The notes: generated by a model not told the origin, from the letters alone. A stretch of DNA of 38,821 nucleotides from Verrucomicrobiaceae bacterium (GCA_027484445.1 JAIXSY010000060.1:1-38821); one strand, 5' to 3'. Shown: positions 1 through 8,098, counted from the first letter of the stretch. Program-made: numbers and translations.

Positions 1-131
1 GAGCGGTGAGCAGCTACCGGGGGCTGATGGTGCAAAAAGGCAGTAGCGCAGGCGGCTACGGGTTCTACCTGAGCGACCGCCTCTACGACCTCGACCCCGA
101 ATCCAGCCGCGTCTCTCTCCGTCTCCCTTGA
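1..131 (+). CDS. C-terminal end of an unidentified protein (5' truncated)
   Basis: An open frame runs in from the left edge (codons from base 3) and ends at TGA 129-131. It gives about 42 residues, including GSSAGGYGFYLSDRLYDLD, and ends in SLRLP. The composition is protein-like and no stop interrupts it, so it is probably the tail of a gene that begins outside the window. No family is recognisable from so short a piece. The next gene starts about 70 bp downstream. Confidence 0.5.
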   Translation, partial: AVSSYRGLMVQKGSSAGGYGFYLSDRLYDLDPESSRVSLRLP

Positions 132-199
132 GGAAAAATCTTGTGGTGCAGAGGCAGGTTCGCTTTTGACGAAGTGCCTGCATCTGTCATGCTCTCTCC

Positions 200-667
200 A
201 TGAAATTCTTTGCTTGGCTCTGTCTGCTTGTTCTCCCTTTTGTCTTTGTTTCTTGTTCGGGAAGCACGCACTTCCGCCCGTTGATGTCACGGACTTTGGA
301 ACTGAAGCCGAGTGATTTTGGGTCCGTGGATCTTTCTCAACCTTTGATCGGTTCGGTCCAACAGACTTCGGGTTTAGTCGTCGTGCATTATGGCCTGCCA
401 GAAAGATACCTTCGCTCACGCTACCCTCAGCCAAATGTTTCCTTTGTGTCTGTGGTGCATGGCATCAAGTATTTGAATCGAGTGGTAAAATCGTTGCCCC
501 ACGATGCTGAGCACGCAGAAGTCCTCACACAGCTGATTCAGACGCGCTCTCGCCTGTTGGATTTTTACAACAACCGACGCATTGCTTTCAATTCTGTGCC
601 GCCTTTCACAGGTCGCACTTTCATGGCGCGGAATGCCATCATGCCTGCTCTTGGCACAACTCGTTGA
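200..667 (+). CDS. Small predicted lipoprotein of unknown function
   Basis: This is a 155-residue protein. It has a short basic start (MK), a hydrophobic stretch at residues 4-17 and FVSC ending at Cys19, which fits a type II (lipoprotein) signal peptide although Phe at -3 is not ideal. The mature part has no catalytic motif I recognise. Its second half is rich in His, Arg and Asn. It lies 80 bp upstream of the K+ channel gene on the same strand and could be transcribed with it, but it is not a known member of that conserved operon. Function is unknown; that it is a real gene rests on the clear signal peptide and normal length. Confidence 0.6.
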   Translation: MKFFAWLCLLVLPFVFVSCSGSTHFRPLMSRTLELKPSDFGSVDLSQPLIGSVQQTSGLVVVHYGLPERYLRSRYPQPNVSFVSVVHGIKYLNRVVKSLPHDAEHAEVLTQLIQTRSRLLDFYNNRRIAFNSVPPFTGRTFMARNAIMPALGTTR

Positions 668-748
668 GTGAGCCAGGAGAAAAAATTTTAACGCGGGTCA
701 CTAATTTAGGATTCACAACGCCTCGTGAATCCATGAGGATCATAACTC

Positions 749-1582
749 ATGAATCACGATCAGCCAGTCGAGCGGCAAGATCCGACAAGCTGGGATCTTT
801 TGCTGGCTTGTCTATCCGTTTACGTGCTTGTGGCCTTGTCGGCTGACCTGCTGTTTCATCTCCCCGCTGAAGTCCACCAAGTTTTGCATCTGGCCGACAC
901 GGCCATCTGTTGTGTCTTCCTGGCAGACTTTTTTTTCAGGTTTGCAGCCGCTCCTGATCGCGTGAAGTTCCTGAAGTGGGGGTGGATTGATCTGCTGGCC
1001 AGCATCCCAAGTCTAGATGCCCTCCGCTGGGGCAGGGTGGTCAGTGTGACTCGTGTGTTCATGCTTCTGCGTTTTGTTCGTTCCTGGCGTGTGCTGTCAC
1101 GTGTGCTTCGGCATGATCCTGCCCGAGCTGTGGTCGCGCTGACACTGATGGCCACTGTGCTGGTCATGGTCTCTTGTTCGATCTTGGTCTTGTCAGTGGA
1201 GACCACAGAAAAATCCAACATCAAAACGGGATACGATGCGCTTTGGTGGAGCCTGACCACGGTCACCACAGTAGGTTATGGCGATTTTTTTCCGGTGACT
1301 CCCAAAGGGCGCATGGTTGGTGGCGTGTTGATGATCTTCGGCATTGCGCTTTATGCCACCTTCACAGCTTTCATCAGTGCGCGAATCATGGAGATCAAAC
1401 AACGCCACGAGGAAGAAGAAGTCGATGCGACTCACGCTGAGGTTAAACTTCTGCGTGAAGAGATTCGAGAACTGCGTGGCATGTTACTCCAGAGCCTAGC
1501 CAGTGATGAGAAAAAAGAGTCAGGATTCCAGGAGCGTAGTCACCTTCTATCCGCCAAGGAGCAGCCTCCCTCTCCCAACTAA
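749..1582 (+). CDS. Voltage-gated-type potassium channel
   Basis: This 277-residue inner-membrane cation channel has the six-helix plan. Hydrophobic segments lie near residues 17-37, 45-66, 72-90 and 125-150, with an Arg-rich S4-like helix near 96-121 (arginines spaced about every third or fourth residue). The pore loop holds the K+ selectivity filter TVGYGD at 174-179, and the last helix spans about 187-212. The charged tail (215-250, Glu/Arg-rich) looks like a coiled coil that could tetramerise the channel. The family conducts K+ down its gradient, gated by voltage or ligand. It is followed after 16 bp by a DUF350 gene, then by YgiB-like and YgiC-like genes, an association known from proteobacterial yjf/ygi loci. 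A GAGG at 734-737 lies upstream of the chosen ATG. Confidence 0.92.
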   Translation: MNHDQPVERQDPTSWDLLLACLSVYVLVALSADLLFHLPAEVHQVLHLADTAICCVFLADFFFRFAAAPDRVKFLKWGWIDLLASIPSLDALRWGRVVSVTRVFMLLRFVRSWRVLSRVLRHDPARAVVALTLMATVLVMVSCSILVLSVETTEKSNIKTGYDALWWSLTTVTTVGYGDFFPVTPKGRMVGGVLMIFGIALYATFTAFISARIMEIKQRHEEEEVDATHAEVKLLREEIRELRGMLLQSLASDEKKESGFQERSHLLSAKEQPPSPN

Positions 1583-1598
1583 TTCACCCATCATCTCC

Positions 1599-1850
1599 AT
1601 GAACCTCATGCATCTCCCTCTCATTCTCGCAGCTTCGGATTACTCAGTTAGCCATGGTCTATTTCTTTTCGCAATCTTTGGCTTGGCTGGCATTCTGATG
1701 GCCATCTTGGGTTACAAGCTTTTCGATAAGTTGACGCCAGGTTGTCTGCATAAAGAGATCTTTGAAAACAAGAACGTAGCTGCAGGCATCCTTGCAGGTT
1801 CGGTCATCATTGGAGTCTCACTGATTTTGGCAGCTGCCATGGGCAACTGA
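1599..1850 (+). CDS. DUF350 family small membrane protein (YjfL-like)
   Basis: The 83-residue protein begins at the ATG 16 bp after the channel stop; an in-frame ATG at 1503 would overlap the channel gene by 80 bp and add a non-conserved, non-membrane extension. It has a hydrophobic segment near 18-38 (LFLFAIFGLAGILMAILGYK), then LFDKLTPG, and a second segment near 58-80 after NKNVAAGI. This two-helix layout with a short polar loop matches one DUF350/UPF0719 repeat, as in E. coli YjfL. Known members sit in the inner membrane beside glutathionylspermidine-synthase-like ligases; their biochemical role is not established. Here it lies between the channel and the lipoprotein/ATP-grasp pair. Confidence 0.75.
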   Translation: MNLMHLPLILAASDYSVSHGLFLFAIFGLAGILMAILGYKLFDKLTPGCLHKEIFENKNVAAGILAGSVIIGVSLILAAAMGN

Positions 1851-1888
1851 TCGCCATACCCTCTCGTCATTTTTATCTACTTTCTGCC

Positions 1889-2482
1889 ATGAAGCGCAGT
1901 CGTCTCATCGTTCTCACGATGGCAGGGGTCAGTCTTGGGTCCACGGGCTGTCGCCGTGATAGCTCCAGTGCTTCTTCTTATCCAAGAGAGCTCACTCCGA
2001 TTCTGAACCCTGCCGCGCTGAATCCTCAGCTTAGGCAATCCTTGCCAGCCTACCAACCTGGAGTCTCTGCTGCAGGATCTCAGATTCCGCACAATGCGTA
2101 TGACCCCTCACTGGGTTATTACCATCAGCCATGTTCGGCGTGGTTCCCTTACCCTTATGATTATCATGATCGCCGCTGGGGCTGGTATCGCTGTGGAAAG
2201 TGGTCACGTCATTCGGCGAGCACCCCTTACCGTCACAGCAGTGGCTACACCTACTACCGACCGAATCCTCAATCGACTTCACAGCCCGATTATACCCAAC
2301 AGCCAGCAGGAGCTCCGCAGCATGAAGGTGTGCCTCACAGCGCGGCAGAGCGCGTCCGTTCTCAAAATGCAGGTCGTCCATGGATTCACTCAGATGCAGG
2401 TTCTTCTGCTGTCTCCCGAGGTGGATTTGGAAGCACAGGTCATGGTTCAAGTGGCTTTAGTTCATTCTTCTCGGGTTCTTGA
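1889..2482 (+). CDS. YgiB/DUF1190-like lipoprotein
   Basis: This 197-residue protein has a lipoprotein signal peptide (MKRSRLIV..., lipobox STGC, Cys21). The mature part is low-complexity: a Tyr/Trp/Pro/His-rich middle (about 66-125) with GYYHQPCSAWFPYPYDY, then a Ser/Gly/Gln-rich tail containing VSRGGFG (175-181) and ending FSGS. A tail with T/S-R-GGFG followed by Ser/Gly is typical of E. coli YgiB/YjfM (DUF1190). Assignment rests on that tail plus position: it is 6 bp upstream of a YgiC-like ATP-grasp gene, exactly as in ygiBC and yjfMC. Overall similarity to DUF1190 is weak, so the family call is an inference. In such pairs the exposed tail has been suggested as a substrate of the ligase. 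Probable envelope location. Confidence 0.65.
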   Translation: MKRSRLIVLTMAGVSLGSTGCRRDSSSASSYPRELTPILNPAALNPQLRQSLPAYQPGVSAAGSQIPHNAYDPSLGYYHQPCSAWFPYPYDYHDRRWGWYRCGKWSRHSASTPYRHSSGYTYYRPNPQSTSQPDYTQQPAGAPQHEGVPHSAAERVRSQNAGRPWIHSDAGSSAVSRGGFGSTGHGSSGFSSFFSGS

Positions 2483-2488
2483 GTTCCT

Positions 2489-3613
2489 ATGAAACGTCGG
2501 GTTCATGAAGAGCGGCCCGGATGGCAGCAGCAGGTGGAGTCGTTGGGCCTGAGTTTTCATTCGCCTGAAGAAGGTCCCTATTGGCAAGAGCAGGCCCATT
2601 ATCATTTCTCCAAAATCGAAATCGATATCCTGGAAGCTGCCACACAGAATCTACAGCGAATGGCAATCCAAGCGGCTGAGCGTGCCATACGAGAAAATTG
2701 GCGAGAGAGGCTATGCATTCCTGAAGCGGCATGGCGGGAAGTGATTGCTTCTTGGGATCGAGATGATCTCTCCCTCTATGGTCGATTTGATTTGCTGTGG
2801 GATGGATCAGGATCACCCAAGCTGCTTGAATACAATGCGGACACTCCTACTAGCTTGCTGGAGGCAGCCGTCATTCAGTGGCATTGGCTTCAAGATCGTT
2901 TCCCTCAGGATGATCAGTTCAATAGCATCCACGAGAAGCTTTTGGAATCATGGTCGGCGTGGCCCCAGCAGACAGTGCATTTTGCTGCACAAAAAGAGGC
3001 CGAGGAGGATTGGCGGAATCTGCTCTACCTGGAGGATACTTGCCGACAGTCAGGCAAAACTACCCAAAATCTGGCCATCGAGTCTTTGGGATGGAGTCGT
3101 GACACCGAAACTTGGGTGGATGAAGATGAGTCTGTGGTGGAAGGGCTCTTCAAACTCTACCCTTGGGAGTGGATGTGGCAGGAAGCTTTTTCGCATCATT
3201 TGTCAGGTCATACTCAAAACTTCATTGAGCCAGTGTGGAAGATGCTTTGGAGCACCAAGGCTTTCCTTGTGCTCATGTGGGAGACCTTTCCGGATCATCC
3301 CAACCTGCTTCCAGCATCCTTTCAGGCTTCTGCGGTGGGTTCCGAGTATGCGGTGAAAGCTCTGCATGGTCGTGAAGGCGCGAATGTGACGCTCGTGCAT
3401 CAAGGAAAGGTACTGCAACACATGGATGGTCCGTGGAAGGAACAACCCAAGGTGTATCAAAAGCTACATCCAGAAGTGAGTTTCGATGGATGGCACCCCG
3501 TCTTGGGTTCCTGGATCATTGGTGGCGAAGCGGCAGGTCTTGGCATTCGCGAAGATCAAAATCGGATCACCACGAATCGAAGCCGTTTCGTGCCTCACCG
3601 TTTCAGCCACTAA
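2489..3613 (+). CDS. Glutathionylspermidine synthase-like ATP-grasp ligase (YgiC/YjfC type)
   Basis: The 374-residue protein matches the length of E. coli YgiC/YjfC, which correspond to the synthetase half of glutathionylspermidine synthase. Recognisable family motifs are YGRFD (97-101), EYNADTPTS (114-122), KLYPWEWM (222-229), EPVWKMLWSTKA (247-258), KALHGREGANV (290-300) and a C-terminal GIRED....TTNRSRFVPH block. The enzyme class uses ATP to form an amide bond between a carboxylate (peptide or glutathione) and an amine. The amidase half of full-length Gsp is absent. Context (K+ channel, DUF350, YgiB-like lipoprotein) suggests it modifies a peptide or the neighbouring lipoprotein rather than making free glutathionylspermidine; that is inference. 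Its TAA interlocks with the TAG of the convergent downstream gene. Confidence 0.88.
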   Translation: MKRRVHEERPGWQQQVESLGLSFHSPEEGPYWQEQAHYHFSKIEIDILEAATQNLQRMAIQAAERAIRENWRERLCIPEAAWREVIASWDRDDLSLYGRFDLLWDGSGSPKLLEYNADTPTSLLEAAVIQWHWLQDRFPQDDQFNSIHEKLLESWSAWPQQTVHFAAQKEAEEDWRNLLYLEDTCRQSGKTTQNLAIESLGWSRDTETWVDEDESVVEGLFKLYPWEWMWQEAFSHHLSGHTQNFIEPVWKMLWSTKAFLVLMWETFPDHPNLLPASFQASAVGSEYAVKALHGREGANVTLVHQGKVLQHMDGPWKEQPKVYQKLHPEVSFDGWHPVLGSWIIGGEAAGLGIREDQNRITTNRSRFVPHRFSH

Positions 3614-4200
3614 AAGCCATCCAGTTCAGTGATGATCTCAGGCACGTGAATGTCATGAGCTTCGCATGGCACCTCGGGCAGCATCTGGACATGGAAGGCG
3701 ATGCCAATTCGACGCGCTTGCGCGGTCTCAGGACGACTCAAGAGACGATCATAATAGCCTCCTCCGCGTCCCAGACGGGCTCCATCACGCATGTCAAAGG
3801 CTAAGGCAGGAACCAAAATGAGATCCAAGGTCTCAAGAGAAACTTCACGACCCCCGGAAGGCTCCCAAACGCCCATGGCACCACGTTTCAAGTCTTCCGA
3901 TGTTCTTACTTCCATCGGGATGAGGTGGACCTGATCCACAGCAAAGAAAACAGTTCTCCAGCCCTGTGCCTGAAGCCACGGCATGAAAGACGTGACAAGG
4001 TCAGGCTCAGAACGCAATCCCCCAAAGAGGGCAACGCTGCCTGGATTTTGCCACAGATCGGATCGTTTCTGAAGGGCTTTGATCATCTGTTCGCTCCATT
4101 GCTGGAGGCTGCTGTCAGGAAGTCTCTTCAGCCGTCGGCGCATTTCCTGGCGCAGCTCATGCTTTACACCAGATAGGTCATGACAAGATGGCTGCATCAT
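3610..4200 (-). CDS. 5-formyltetrahydrofolate cyclo-ligase
   Basis: This 196-residue cytosolic enzyme is predicted to convert 5-formyl-THF to 5,10-methenyl-THF with ATP, recycling a folate storage form. Family marks: a basic N-terminal helix with LRQEMRRRLK; VALFGGLRSEPDL (about 56-68), corresponding to the usual substrate-binding 'Y.p...E.d' region; DLILVPALAFD (126-136); and the nucleotide-binding GRGGGYYDR (144-152). Length fits the family (180-200). The product is the ortholog of E. coli YgfA/Fau. It follows the Ppx-like gene on the same strand after a 170-bp gap. Its stop overlaps that of the convergent ATP-grasp gene, leaving no room for a terminator between them. Confidence 0.9.
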   Translation of the reverse strand: MMQPSCHDLSGVKHELRQEMRRRLKRLPDSSLQQWSEQMIKALQKRSDLWQNPGSVALFGGLRSEPDLVTSFMPWLQAQGWRTVFFAVDQVHLIPMEVRTSEDLKRGAMGVWEPSGGREVSLETLDLILVPALAFDMRDGARLGRGGGYYDRLLSRPETAQARRIGIAFHVQMLPEVPCEAHDIHVPEIITELDGF

Positions 4201-4370
4201 GGAGGCGAGATGTTTGATGGATGCTCGGGCTTGGTTGCTGTCTTAACTTTTTTTTAAAGTTCCATGACTGTCAGTCCTGTGCCCCGCCTGTGAAAATGAA
4301 TGGCCAAGGCATTTCTGCTGATCGTGAAATGTGGCAAAGTTCGGCAGTGAGATGGCTAATTGAAGGCTTT

Positions 4371-5906
4371 TTAGGCAGGAGCCAGAGCGATGTCATATCC
4401 ATAGATTTCACGGAAGATATCGCACTTCGACTGAATGGCGATTTGCTCGATGGTGGTGTCTTCGACGCCCTGAGTCAAAAGCGTGAGTCTGCCTGATTCA
4501 GGGCGCAGCACGATGGATTTGATGCGCTGGGCATGACTGCGATCCAGAGCATCGGCAATTCTCAGTAGTGCAGCGAGTTTGAAAACGATCATGCGCTCCT
4601 CACGATCCAGGTCGGAGAAGTGGGGATGACCACGCTCGGGATTGTAGCGCCGATGATAGCGAGCGAGCAGTGCCACCAGGGTGCGCTCGCTGGTGCTCAG
4701 CCCGAAGATTTCTGTCTGCATCAGGATGTAGAGGCTGTGCTTGTGGTGCTCTCGGGGACTGATGAAGATGCCCACTTCATGGAGGATCGCAGCGACACGA
4801 AGAACCAACTCGTATCGGGCATCCAGTCCATGCAAATGCCGCAGTTCCCGAAAAAGTTGTTGGGCAAAGTGGGCCACGTGATCGGCGTGCTTGCGATCCG
4901 TTTTGTAGCGCACACCGATTTCGCAGGCGGCTTGCATGACTTCTTCTTGAAAGCTGTCGGTCCTCGGGCGCTCTGTGACGAGGTCCTGCATGAGCTCTCG
5001 ATGAAAATCTCCATCGGGAACCCACACGACGTCATCGCCAAAGCGAGAGGCGAGCGCGAGATTGGTTTGCAAGGCAGGTACCACGCCCTCTCCCCCTGTG
5101 TAGTGAACATGCAGGCTGCGCACGAGTTCATCAGGACTGAGCACCGCGATTTTTTGCGTGAAGCGCTCCAGGTCTTTTTCAATGATTCGGCAGGCTCCTA
5201 ACCTAGGTGTAGCGAGCAGCGGTGCCACGCTTTGGATCTCTGCGCCGATGGCCACATGGTTGTCAAATTTGCACCCTGCGTAGTCTTGTGCGAGATGATC
5301 CACCACGCCGCGAATTTGCTCTTCCAAGTGCGAGAGGTGTTGGGGATTTTCTCCCTCCAGGCCAGCCATGGCTTCGCGTGCACGATAGATGCCTAGCCGG
5401 TAATTGCTGTACATGGCCAGTCTGCCTTGCTTGAAGTAAAGGGCGCGCGTGTTGCCGGGGCCGATGTGTGAAACAAAGGTTCGCCCCTCCGCCAGTCGTG
5501 GATTTTTGTCCAATAGGCGACGTGCGATCTGATAGACGAGACGCGTCATGTCACCGTCGTCGATCACTCGTGCCGTGAGGCCTGTCCCCACTTGCAGGCG
5601 ATTCAGGAAGATTTCGTGATTCGCCGCCTCCGTGAGGATGTTGGTTGTGTAGAGACGGATGGCTTCGGGGGACATTCCATACTCACGTGTGGACAAAAGA
5701 AAGTCACGCAGGATGGCCGCTGCTTGCTCCAGGGTGGCGCGGGTCAGCGTGCCGGTGCGGAAGATGTCTCGTGCTACAGGCAAGGGACGATCGAGATGCT
5801 CGATTTGCACAAAACCTCCCTTTTCCGTCGTGTTTCCGATGACCATGGACAGCGAGGCCGCACCCACGTAGATGACGGCTTGCTCAGTGGAACTGGGAGG
5901 GGGCAT
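4371..5906 (-). CDS. Ppx/GppA-type phosphatase-like protein with C-terminal HD-like domain
   Basis: This 511-residue protein has the exopolyphosphatase/guanosine-pentaphosphatase plan: two ASKHA-fold halves (about 9-130 and 140-300) and an HD-like helical domain (about 320-500) with AAILHEVGIFI (372-382) and HHKHSLYIL (387-395). The segment TNILTEAANHEIFLNRL (88-104) matches the region holding the catalytic Glu of Ppx. The phosphate-contact loops are altered: DxGSNS is here YVGAASLS (13-20), and DxGGGS is HIGPGNTR (147-154). It may therefore be a divergent polyphosphate/(p)ppGpp phosphatase or a nucleotide sensor. The ATG at 5906 is preferred to one at 5969, which would overlap the ROK gene. 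It probably forms an operon with that gene (20-bp gap). Confidence 0.85.
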   Translation of the reverse strand: MPPPSSTEQAVIYVGAASLSMVIGNTTEKGGFVQIEHLDRPLPVARDIFRTGTLTRATLEQAAAILRDFLLSTREYGMSPEAIRLYTTNILTEAANHEIFLNRLQVGTGLTARVIDDGDMTRLVYQIARRLLDKNPRLAEGRTFVSHIGPGNTRALYFKQGRLAMYSNYRLGIYRAREAMAGLEGENPQHLSHLEEQIRGVVDHLAQDYAGCKFDNHVAIGAEIQSVAPLLATPRLGACRIIEKDLERFTQKIAVLSPDELVRSLHVHYTGGEGVVPALQTNLALASRFGDDVVWVPDGDFHRELMQDLVTERPRTDSFQEEVMQAACEIGVRYKTDRKHADHVAHFAQQLFRELRHLHGLDARYELVLRVAAILHEVGIFISPREHHKHSLYILMQTEIFGLSTSERTLVALLARYHRRYNPERGHPHFSDLDREERMIVFKLAALLRIADALDRSHAQRIKSIVLRPESGRLTLLTQGVEDTTIEQIAIQSKCDIFREIYGYDIALAPA

Positions 5907-5926
5907 GTGAGGCGAAAAATCTAGGT

Positions 5927-6979
5927 TCAGGCACGCGTGGGACGGCTGGGTTGAGTCTCTCTGAGCCAAGCGACGCTGCCTATGGCCACAGCAGTTCCGC
6001 CGAGCTTAGCAATGCTGAACTTGATGCCCTTGCTTAGCCCGGGCACGGCATACCGGGCGACTTCTTGCTTCAGTGTGTTGAGGTAAATGTCCGGCAGTTC
6101 CTCCACGAGGCCACCCCCCAGTGTGATGTGATCGGGAGCTAGCAGATTCACCACCGCAGCGACACCCATGCCCAGGTAACGAATGGAACTGCGAAACATC
6201 TGCACTGCTGCTTCTTGCTCGGTGCGCACCGCATTCGCCAGTGCCTTGCTGCGAATCTCACGCAGATTGCCTTGCGTCTTTCGGTCGAGCTCGGGCAATT
6301 GGCCGCGATAGCAGGCAACACCCGCCTGAGAAGCGAGCGCTAGACGGCTGGTCAGGTCCTCCAGCAGCACCGCTCCTTCATGGGGGCTGCCCAAATGAGT
6401 GCCTGGCAGATAGATCATGCCGAGTTCCATCGCAGAGGCCGCACGGCCCATGATGATGCGTCCGTCATAGACAAAGCCTGCACCGACACCCGTGCCGGGA
6501 AAGATGCCAAGCAGGGATCGCGAGCCTTTGCCTGCACCCAGTTTGTATTCACCATAGGTGCCGGCATCCACATCATTCAGCACAGACACTGGTTTTTTGA
6601 AAGTGGTGCGCAGCAGTGTGCCGATCTGTAGGTTGTTCCAGCCTAGATTCGGTGCGTGGATCAGGACGCCACGATCAGGATTCACCAGTCCTGGACAGCC
6701 AATCCCAATGCCTTGCAACCCTTTGGGATCGACCCCTGCTGCTTCAATGGCTTCGTGAATGGCTTTGACGATTTTCACTCGCCCTTTGGCCTGCCCATCT
6801 GAGCCATGCGTGGATTTTCGTGCGGTGCCCAGTATCTTGTAGTCTTTGTCCAACACGCAGGCCAGCATCTTGGTACCTCCTAGGTCAAAGCCGATCCAGA
6901 AAGGAATGCTCTTCACCTTGGCCACTGGACCCGCCGCGGCGGGTGCTTTCTCGGATTTGTCTTTTTTCTTCGCTGCCAT
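5927..6979 (-). CDS. ROK family sugar kinase / glucokinase-like protein
   Basis: About 350 residues. After a Lys/Ala-rich start comes the ATP phosphate loop GFDLGGTKM, then IGIGCPGLVNPDRG, NDVDAGTYGEYKLGAGKG (catalytic Asp in the ND motif), GIFPGTGVGAGFVYDG and a C-terminal DHITLGGGLVEE. These are ROK kinase motifs; such proteins phosphorylate glucose or related hexoses with ATP in the cytoplasm. No DNA-binding helix-turn-helix precedes the kinase domain, so it is an enzyme-type rather than repressor-type ROK. The usual Cys-rich zinc site (CxCGxxGC) after the GVG region is missing; that place reads MIYLPGTHLGSPHEG. The ATG at 6979 is chosen over 7021 by fit to family length; no clear ribosome binding site helps. 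Lies just upstream of the Ppx-like gene. Confidence 0.87.
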   Translation of the reverse strand: MAAKKKDKSEKAPAAAGPVAKVKSIPFWIGFDLGGTKMLACVLDKDYKILGTARKSTHGSDGQAKGRVKIVKAIHEAIEAAGVDPKGLQGIGIGCPGLVNPDRGVLIHAPNLGWNNLQIGTLLRTTFKKPVSVLNDVDAGTYGEYKLGAGKGSRSLLGIFPGTGVGAGFVYDGRIIMGRAASAMELGMIYLPGTHLGSPHEGAVLLEDLTSRLALASQAGVACYRGQLPELDRKTQGNLREIRSKALANAVRTEQEAAVQMFRSSIRYLGMGVAAVVNLLAPDHITLGGGLVEELPDIYLNTLKQEVARYAVPGLSKGIKFSIAKLGGTAVAIGSVAWLRETQPSRPTRA

Positions 6980-7059
6980 GCCGCATGAGAGCACGGACGA
7001 CCTGTGGCGGGCAAGTGACAAGCTTCAGCGAAACTGGATTCGCCAGAAGGAATTCAAAG

Positions 7060-7545
7060 TCACTGTGGCCCCGTGAGGTAGTCACTGACCCGATTTCCAC
7101 GGAAAGTGACCGTTGCTGCCTTGTAGGGAACATACGTCACCGCTGGTGCCATGCCGACCCAGTACGGATCCCAGGGGCCGATGTAGCCGCAGCCACTCCC
7201 TCGCATAGCCCATCCACCGCCCCAGCCCCATGCGCCACCCCAGCCCATTCCGATGGTGTTTGTGTAAACAGGTTGGCTGCCAAAGTAGGTCCATTGCTCG
7301 ATGCTCGCGCCCTTTTGCCGACCCGCTGCCACTCCATCGGGTCGTCCTAGAGCGAGGAAGACACCTTCTTTGCTCATGCCCTCGCGGATTCGCCCTTGTT
7401 GCACCAGCAACTGATCGCTCGTCGTCAGGGATTGATAGATCTGTGGGTTCGCGGCTATGCGACGTTCACGTGGACTGGCGCAGGAGACGAGCAGGCAAGT
7501 CCACAGAGCACAGAGGGAAAAGCGAAAAATGGCAGAGCCTGTCAT
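7060..7545 (-). CDS. BamE/SmpA-like small lipoprotein
   Basis: 161 residues from ATG 7545; an upstream in-frame ATG at 7593 would put 16 residues before the signal peptide. Residues 1-21 form a lipoprotein signal with LLVSC. The segment RIREGMSKEGVFLALGRPDG resembles the BamE/OmlA pattern (G-M-x-x-x-x-V-x-x-x-x-G-x-P). EQWTYFG then corresponds to the W-x-Y strand of that fold. The C-terminal half is Gly/Trp-rich (MGWGGAWGWGGGWAMRG) and ends VTFRGNRVSDYLTGPQ. Known BamE helps assemble outer-membrane proteins, but many SmpA-like lipoproteins have no proven role, so only an outer-membrane or periplasmic location is inferred. Confidence 0.65.
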   Translation of the reverse strand: MTGSAIFRFSLCALWTCLLVSCASPRERRIAANPQIYQSLTTSDQLLVQQGRIREGMSKEGVFLALGRPDGVAAGRQKGASIEQWTYFGSQPVYTNTIGMGWGGAWGWGGGWAMRGSGCGYIGPWDPYWVGMAPAVTYVPYKAATVTFRGNRVSDYLTGPQ

Positions 7546-7612
7546 GGTGATGTTGTGAAGAAGGAACGGGCAGAAAGACTGAGTCGCCTGCACTTTTGTT
7601 CAAGGAGAGGCA

Positions 7613-8098
7613 TCAAAGCCGCATCGCGAAATGCACTTGGCGCCCGACTTCCTCAAAACCGCAGGACGGATAGAGGTTTTGGCCGACCACGTTCGATGCC
7701 ATGGTTTCGATCTTCGCCACCTTCATTCCCGACTGCCGAAAATAATCCAACGCGTGATGAATCAGTCTTCGTCCCAAGCCCAAGCCACGGGCTTTTTCCT
7801 CCACCGCTAGGTTGGGGATGCGCCCGATCAAATTCAGCCGATCCAGTCGTGTTGTAATGTAGCCTAGGATCACCCCCTCTCGTTCAGCCACAAAGCAGCC
7901 CTCTGCATTCGCGAGGCAGTCGTCATTGATGTGATCTGCCTTTCGTGCACGCCAGTCACGACCATTCCAGACGCCAAGTCGATCCTGCATCATTTGGTCC
8001 AGCGCCACGCTGCCAAAAGAATCCACGGTGATCTGTCGCAGCACCTCCAGATCTTCAGGGCGGTAATGACGTATGGTGACAGGAGCTTCTTGATGCAT
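7613..8098 (-). CDS. GNAT family N-acetyltransferase
   Basis: 161 residues, the usual size for a single GNAT domain. TIRHYRPEDLEVLRQI is the typical first strand and helix. VAEREGVILGYITTRLD forms the central strands. NLAVEEKARGLGLGRRLIHHAL carries the acetyl-CoA pyrophosphate loop (R-G-L-G-L-G-R). ASNVVGQNLYPSCGFEEVGRQVHFAMRL is the C-terminal part with the Y-x-x-x-GF signature. It transfers an acetyl group from acetyl-CoA to an amine; the acceptor cannot be told from sequence. It is divergent from uppS, with about 100 bp between start codons, and co-directional with the lipoprotein gene below it. Confidence 0.85.
   Translation of the reverse strand: MHQEAPVTIRHYRPEDLEVLRQITVDSFGSVALDQMMQDRLGVWNGRDWRARKADHINDDCLANAEGCFVAEREGVILGYITTRLDRLNLIGRIPNLAVEEKARGLGLGRRLIHHALDYFRQSGMKVAKIETMASNVVGQNLYPSCGFEEVGRQVHFAMRL

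Noticed and set aside
856..1435. Long open frames on both strands over the K+ channel gene
   Set aside because: They are shadows: composition is Arg/Thr/His-rich without motifs, whereas the channel frame has the TVGYGD filter and clear membrane helices.
4201..4370. Possible 6S RNA next to the 5-FCL gene, as in enterobacteria (ssrS-ygfA)
   Set aside because: The 170-bp gap shows no long closing stem with a central bubble on either strand, and the A/T run AACTTTTTTTTAAAGTT is too short to judge; position alone is not enough.
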